In this document: positions 61,555 to 64,000 of the stretch, one piece after another | How positions within the stretch are numbered: position 1 is the first letter of the stretch | Layout of the letters: each line of letters begins with the position of its first letter | NCBI RefSeq assembly: GCF_005222755.1 | Contig: NZ_STGD01000007.1 | Span: 1 to 64,000 of the forward strand | DNA from: Roseomonas sp. HF4 | GTDB lineage: Bacteria > Pseudomonadota > Alphaproteobacteria > Acetobacterales > Acetobacteraceae | Length of the DNA stretch: 64,000 bases | Direction of reading: 5' to 3' | Position numbers and translations under genes: made by a program | Notes under the pieces: generated by a model | The model's input: the letters and a program-made list of their open reading frames with translations, nothing else | Databases searched by the model: none | Told to the model about the DNA's origin: nothing

Positions 61555-61673
61555 GGGGGAGAGAACTCCCCCGCCCCCCCTCCTTCTTTTGCCACCTTGG
61601 CGCCGGTCCCGAAGGTCGGTCCCCAGGTTTCAAAGAAGGGAGGGGGTTCGGGGGAGGTTCACCCTCCCCCGAC
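61555..61673. repeat. Intergenic palindromic repeat, copy B
   Basis: This long imperfect palindrome has inner arms CTCCTTCTTTTG and CAAAGAAGGGAG around ACCTTGGCGCC...AAGGTCGG, and outer arms GGGGGAG.../...CTCCCCC. It shares the order of short blocks with the element at 21880-22030. It fills the gap between the Smr and XRE genes. Confidence 0.6.
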
Positions 61674-61682
61674 CTTGTCTCC

Positions 61683-62051
61683 ATGACCCCTTTCGGCGCC
61701 CGCCTGCGCGAGCTCCGCGCCCAGCGCGGCGTGACGCTGAAGGGTCTGGCTGCCGCGCTGCAGGTCTCGGCCGCCTATCTCTCGGCACTCGAGCACGGGC
61801 GGCGCGGGCGGCCCTCGGCCGGATTGGTGCACCAGGTGAACGAGTATTTCGGGCTGATCTGGGACGATGCCGAGGACCTCGCGCGGCTCGCGCGACAGTC
61901 GCATCCGCGCGTCGTGCTGGATACGGCGGGGCTGGCGCCGGAGGTGACGGACCTCGCGAACCGCCTCGCGCGCGAAATCCGGCACGTGACGCCGGCGGCG
62001 GCCGCGCAGATGGCCGCGGTGCTCGACCGGCTGCCGAAGGGTAAGCGCTGA
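61683..62051 (+). CDS. XRE-family helix-turn-helix regulator
   Basis: This 122-residue protein has a Cro/CI-type HTH (about 5-62: RLRELRAQRGVTLKGLAAAL, SAAYLSALEHGRRGRPS) followed by a helical tail of about 60 residues. Its stop shares a base with the start of a BenE-like transporter (TGATG), so it probably regulates that gene. It follows the palindromic repeat, and no clear promoter was found. Confidence 0.85.
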   Translation: MTPFGARLRELRAQRGVTLKGLAAALQVSAAYLSALEHGRRGRPSAGLVHQVNEYFGLIWDDAEDLARLARQSHPRVVLDTAGLAPEVTDLANRLAREIRHVTPAAAAQMAAVLDRLPKGKR

Positions 62052-63184
62052 TGCAGGCCGTCTCGGCGGGCCTGCTCGCGGGTTTCGTGGGCTTCGCCTC
62101 ATCATTCGCGGTGGTGCTGCAGGGGCTTGTGGCGGTGGGCGCTTCGCCGGCGCAGGCGGCTTCGGGGCTGATGGCGGTCTCGGTGGCGATGGGGCTGGCG
62201 GGGATCGCGCTGTCGGTCAGGCTGCGCCTGCCCGTGAGCGTGGCCTGGTCGACGCCCGGCGCCGCGCTGCTGGCGGCCACCGCGGCGCCGGCGGGCGGCT
62301 TCGCGGAGGCCGTCGGCGCCTTCATCGCCTGCGGCGTGCTGCTGACGCTGGCGGGGCTGTGGAAGCCGCTCGGCCGTGCCGTCGCGGCCATCCCGGCGTC
62401 GCTGGCGAATGCGATGCTGGCGGGCATCCTGTTCACGCTGTGCCTCGCGCCCGTGCGCGCGGTGGCGGAGCAGCCGGTCGCGGGGCTGGCGATCGTCGGC
62501 GCCTGGGCGGTGGTGGCGCGCGTGAACCGGCTGCTCGCGGTGCCGGCGGCGGTGGCGGTCGCGGTGGGGGTGATCGCCGCCTCGGCGCCGCTCCCGGGGG
62601 GCGGCTGGATGCCGGCGCCGGTCTTCGTGATGCCGGGCTTCTCGGTGGCGGCGATGACCGGCATCGCGCTGCCGCTGTTCATCGTGACCATGGCGTCGCA
62701 GAACATCCCGGGGCTCGCGGTGCTCTCGGCCAATGGCTTCCGGCCGGCGGCGGGGCCGCTGTTCGCGACGACGGGGGCGTTCAGCATCGCGGCGGCGCCC
62801 TTCGGATCCCATGCGGTGAACCTCGCCGCCATCACCGCGGCGCTCTGCGCGGGGGAGGGTGCGGGCCCCGATCCCGCGCGACGCTGGGTCGCGGCGGTGG
62901 TGGCGGGGGCCGTCTATGTCGTGTTCGGGCTGCTGGCGGGGGCGGTGACCGTGTTCGTCGCGGCGGCGCCGCCGGTGCTGATCCAGGCGGTGGCGGGGTT
63001 GGCGTTGCTCGGTCCCTTCGGGGGCGCGATGCTGGGCGCGGTGCATGCCCCGCAGGGGCGGGAAGCGGCGCTGGTCTGCTTCGTCGTCACCGCCTCGGGC
63101 GTCGCGTTCCTTGGCATCGGTGGGGCGTTCTGGGGGCTTCTGGCGGGGGGCGGGATGATGCTGCTGGCACGGTGGCGGGCATGA
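62051..63184 (+). CDS. BenE-family (benzoate/H+ symporter-like) transporter
   Basis: This 377-residue membrane protein has about 11-12 hydrophobic segments and BenE blocks VSVAWSTPGAALLAATAAP, ASLANAMLAGILFTLCLAPV, FIVTMASQNIPGLAVLSANG and FGSHAVNLAAITAALCAGEG. BenE of Acinetobacter takes up benzoate; no benzoate-breakdown genes are nearby, so the substrate is uncertain. It is coupled at both ends (TGATG before, ATGA after). Confidence 0.9.
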   Translation: MQAVSAGLLAGFVGFASSFAVVLQGLVAVGASPAQAASGLMAVSVAMGLAGIALSVRLRLPVSVAWSTPGAALLAATAAPAGGFAEAVGAFIACGVLLTLAGLWKPLGRAVAAIPASLANAMLAGILFTLCLAPVRAVAEQPVAGLAIVGAWAVVARVNRLLAVPAAVAVAVGVIAASAPLPGGGWMPAPVFVMPGFSVAAMTGIALPLFIVTMASQNIPGLAVLSANGFRPAAGPLFATTGAFSIAAAPFGSHAVNLAAITAALCAGEGAGPDPARRWVAAVVAGAVYVVFGLLAGAVTVFVAAAPPVLIQAVAGLALLGPFGGAMLGAVHAPQGREAALVCFVVTASGVAFLGIGGAFWGLLAGGGMMLLARWRA

Positions 63185-63753
63185 GCGCGAGGTGGCTGCC
63201 CTGGGCTGCGATGGCGGGGATCCTCGCGGGCGTCGCGACGATCCAGTTCGCGATCGGGCGGCTGGTGATCTGCGCCTGCGGCTATGTCTCGCTCTGGCAC
63301 GGGGATGTCTGGTCGTCGGGCAATTCGCAGCACCTGACGGACTGGTACACGCTGTCGCACCTGGCGCACGGCTTCATCTTCTACGCGGCGATGCGCTGGC
63401 TGCGCCCGGGCTGGAGCGTCGCCTGGCGCGCGGTGGCCGCGCTGCTCGTCGAAGGCGCGTGGGAAGTGGTGGAGAACACGTCCCTCATCATCGACCGCTA
63501 CCGGGAGGTGACGGCCTCGCTCGACTACTTCGGCGACAGCATCGTGAATTCCTTCGGCGACGGCGTCGCGATGCTGGTGGGCTTCTTCCTCGCGGCACGG
63601 CTGCCGGTCGCGGTGTCTGTGCTCATCGTGATCGGCATGGAGGGCCTGGCCGGCTGGATGATCCGCGACAACCTGGTGCTGAACGTGCTGATGCTGCTCT
63701 GGCCGGTCGAGGCGGTGCGCGAATGGCAGATGCAGGGGGCGCCGAGGCCCTGA
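63181..63753 (+). CDS. UPF0314 / DUF2585 membrane protein
   Basis: This 190-residue protein has about five hydrophobic segments. The conserved DUF2585 stretches are ICACGYVSLWHGDVWSSGNS (about 31-50), QHLTDWYTLSHLAHGFIFY, LLVEGAWEVVENTSLIIDRY and YFGDSIVNSFGDGVAMLVGF. The family is widespread in Alphaproteobacteria; its function is unknown. The ATG overlaps the transporter stop. It ends 2 bases from the stop of the convergent MaoC gene. Confidence 0.9.
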   Translation: MSARWLPWAAMAGILAGVATIQFAIGRLVICACGYVSLWHGDVWSSGNSQHLTDWYTLSHLAHGFIFYAAMRWLRPGWSVAWRAVAALLVEGAWEVVENTSLIIDRYREVTASLDYFGDSIVNSFGDGVAMLVGFFLAARLPVAVSVLIVIGMEGLAGWMIRDNLVLNVLMLLWPVEAVREWQMQGAPRP

Positions 63754-63754
63754 G

Positions 63755-64000
63755 TCAGGGCAGGACCCACTTCATGACATGCCGCCCGGCCAGCACGGTC
63801 TCGCCGCGCTGGTTCGTGACCGCGATCCGGCTGTCGCTGCGGCGCGCCGCGGGATCCAGCGCCTCGACCGTATAGAGGGCCGCCAGCGTGTCGCCCACGA
63901 AGGCGGGCTTCAGGAAGCGCACCCGGTCGTAGCCGAGGGAGGCCGGCGTGCCCTCGGCCCCCGCAGCGATCGACCGCTGCGCGATCATCGAGGCGCAGGT
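63755..64000 (-). CDS. MaoC-like hydratase, C-terminal part (cut by right edge)
   Basis: The last 81 residues of a reverse-strand gene continue past the window end. They show the second half of a MaoC hot-dog fold: DRVRFLKPAFVGDTLAALYT, VTNQRGETVLAGRHVMKWVL. Such proteins hydrate enoyl-CoA esters. The catalytic Asp-His pair usually lies upstream of what is visible, so activity cannot be judged. An internal ATG at 63988 is not the true start, since the frame remains open to the edge with family-like sequence. Confidence 0.8.
   Translation of the reverse strand, partial: TCASMIAQRSIAAGAEGTPASLGYDRVRFLKPAFVGDTLAALYTVEALDPAARRSDSRIAVTNQRGETVLAGRHVMKWVLP

Noticed and set aside
1..64000. CRISPR arrays, tRNA or rRNA genes, integrase or attachment sites
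   Set aside because: No regularly spaced repeats, cloverleaf-like sequences, rRNA segments or integrase-like proteins were noticed; a covariance search was not possible.

Overview
The window is about 70% G+C, with densely packed genes, overlapping ATGA/GTGA/TGATG junctions, a GcrA cell-cycle regulator, a UPF0314/DUF2585 protein, two TRAP-type uptake systems and RND, LPS and LutABC genes. This suggests a chromosomal segment of an alphaproteobacterium, most likely an Acetobacteraceae (Roseomonas-like) member; that assignment is inferred from gene content, not from a marker gene. No rRNA, tRNA, CRISPR or replication origin was seen. The only mobile element is a partial IS5-type element at the left edge, which appears to have cut off a lipoprotein gene.

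Layout. 1-2.6 kb: IS remnant, broken lipoprotein, amidase, small cupin-like enzyme. 2.6-9 kb: a sugar-acid module (IlvD/Edd dehydratase, divergent GntR/FCD regulator, TRAP DctPQM, uronate dehydrogenase). Two near-identical 19-bp operator-like sequences lie at its two promoters. 9-13.5 kb: branched-chain aminotransferase facing a MarR / OmpR-type regulator / EnvZ-type kinase operon that resembles petP-petR. 14.2-17.3 kb: TAXI-type TRAP system. 17.4-19.2 kb: CBS-BON protein with a possible FNR/FixK box, and a transglutaminase-like protein. 19.2-20.3 kb: cobalt-type nitrile hydratase genes with the beta subunit split in two. 20.4-25.6 kb: SH3 protein, DsrE-like protein, MoeB/ThiF, MgtC-like membrane protein, IspH. 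25.7-31.7 kb: a four-gene amino-acid operon (threonine synthase, DUF6653, M81 peptidase, DSD1-like PLP enzyme), a divergent M20 peptidase and an HPF-cold-shock fusion. 31.8-36 kb: ReAV-type asparaginase with a GT4 glycosyltransferase, an SDR, an unknown protein and ArfB. 36.2-39.7 kb: a four-gene operon with a split ThDP decarboxylase, a hydroxyacid dehydrogenase and an MmgE/PrpD protein. 39.7-46.4 kb: membrane proteins, TetR regulator, thioredoxin and an RND efflux pair. 46.6-49.6 kb: an LPS block (acyltransferase, WaaA, LpxK). 49.7-52.9 kb: MATE, HxlR, GcrA, lipoprotein. 53-61.5 kb: SirB1-like protein and a LutA...LutBC lactate-oxidation set split by a 2OG dioxygenase and a three-gene insert. 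61.7-64 kb: XRE regulator, BenE-like transporter, DUF2585, partial MaoC.

How it works together. The main theme is import and oxidation of organic acids: hexuronates (TRAP plus Udh plus dehydratase), an unknown TAXI substrate, lactate (LutABC), a benzoate-like compound (BenE) and an unassigned 2-oxoacid. These sit beside envelope maintenance (LPS, RND, MATE). Most convergent gene pairs are separated by strong GC-rich stem-loops that could terminate both strands. A palindromic intergenic repeat occurs at least twice.
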